Of a stretch of DNA of 6,317 nucleotides, positions 6,155 through 6,317 are shown piece after piece. Each line of letters starts with the position of its first letter. Positions within the stretch are counted from its first letter, which is position 1. Source of the stretch: JACMJP01 sp046160675 (GTDB lineage: Bacteria; Bacteroidota; Bacteroidia; Chitinophagales; BACL12). The translations under genes were made by a program, and so were the position numbers. Where the stretch lies: positions 1 to 6,317 of the forward strand of contig JBJXHH010000147.1 in assembly GCA_046160675.1 (NCBI GenBank), read 5' to 3'. The notes beneath the pieces were generated by a model, which was not told the origin of the DNA, searched no databases, and saw only the letters and a list, made by a program, of their open reading frames with translations.

Positions 6155-6317
6155 TTGAAGACAAAAACTAAAAAAGACAAAGTAAACATCATCACTCTCG
6201 GCTGCAGTAAGAATACAGTTGACAGCGAAGTTTTGCTTACACAATTAAAAGGAAATAATATTGATGCTAAACATCAAGCTGCAAAAGATGACAGCAATAT
6301 CATTATTATTAATACAT
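6155..6317 (+). CDS. rimO: Ribosomal protein uS12 methylthiotransferase RimO, N-terminal part, 3' truncated
   Basis: The first 54 codons read MKTKTKKDKVNIITLGCSKNTVDSEVLLTQL... and continue past the window end. The LGCSKNTVDSEVL block (residues 15-27) is the start of the MTTase N-terminal (UPF0004) domain; Cys17 is the first of three cysteines that hold its 4Fe-4S cluster. RimO is a radical-SAM enzyme that methylthiolates a conserved Asp of uS12; the radical-SAM and TRAM domains lie outside the window. The start must be TTG 6155: the only upstream in-frame codons before the TAA at 6146-6148 are AAA and GTT, and TTG yields the MKTK-type N-terminus common in Bacteroidota. The LGCSKN wording distinguishes it from the paralogue MiaB (usually GCQMN). 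Confidence 0.93.
   Translation, partial: MKTKTKKDKVNIITLGCSKNTVDSEVLLTQLKGNNIDAKHQAAKDDSNIIIINT

Noticed and set aside
1..6317. CRISPR array, tRNA, rRNA, insertion sequence or defence island
   Set aside because: No regularly spaced repeats, no tRNA-like stretch in the spacers, and no transposase, integrase, nuclease or toxin motifs in any plausible frame.

Overview
The window looks like a chromosomal segment from a member of the Bacteroidota. The main reason is the right-hand gene order: bL28 (rpmB), bL33 (rpmG), a DUF4295-type mini-protein, ftsY and rimO, an arrangement typical of this phylum. Supporting signs are a TonB-dependent receptor with an N-terminal carboxypeptidase-regulatory-like domain, few Shine-Dalgarno sequences, AT-rich spacers and a near-consensus Bacteroidota promoter (TTTG, 19 nt, TAnnTTTG-like). 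I cannot place it below phylum.

Layout. (1) Positions 1-1518 (+) hold the C-terminal 505 residues of a large secreted-type protein with BNR/Asp-box beta-propeller repeats (VPS10/sortilin-like); its start lies outside the window. (2) A perfect 14-bp inverted repeat at 1531-1574 separates it from a convergent gene and probably terminates both. (3) On the minus strand, 4315-3926 encodes a 129-residue, membrane-anchored, histidine-rich small protein. It is followed 98 bp later by a 746-residue TonB-dependent outer-membrane receptor (3827-1587). The pair reads as a small two-gene uptake unit; the many histidines suggest a metal ion or metal chelate, but that is inference. (4) A 143-bp divergent spacer (4316-4458) carries a good promoter candidate for the rightward operon. 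(5) On the plus strand from 4459 run rpmB, rpmG and the DUF4295 gene, then a strong hairpin, ftsY and the first 54 codons of rimO, which runs off the end.

The rightward cluster is housekeeping. It encodes two large-subunit proteins, a small basic protein probably tied to the ribosome, the SRP receptor GTPase that docks translating ribosomes at the membrane, and the methylthiotransferase that modifies ribosomal protein uS12. The leftward pair is accessory envelope transport.

I found no CRISPR array, tRNA, rRNA, insertion sequence, integrase or defence system. No stretch over 300 bases lacks a gene. The least explained item is the His-rich small protein and its link to the receptor. Other points to follow up are two strong Shine-Dalgarno sequences in a phylum that mostly does not use them, and a long hairpin just before ftsY.
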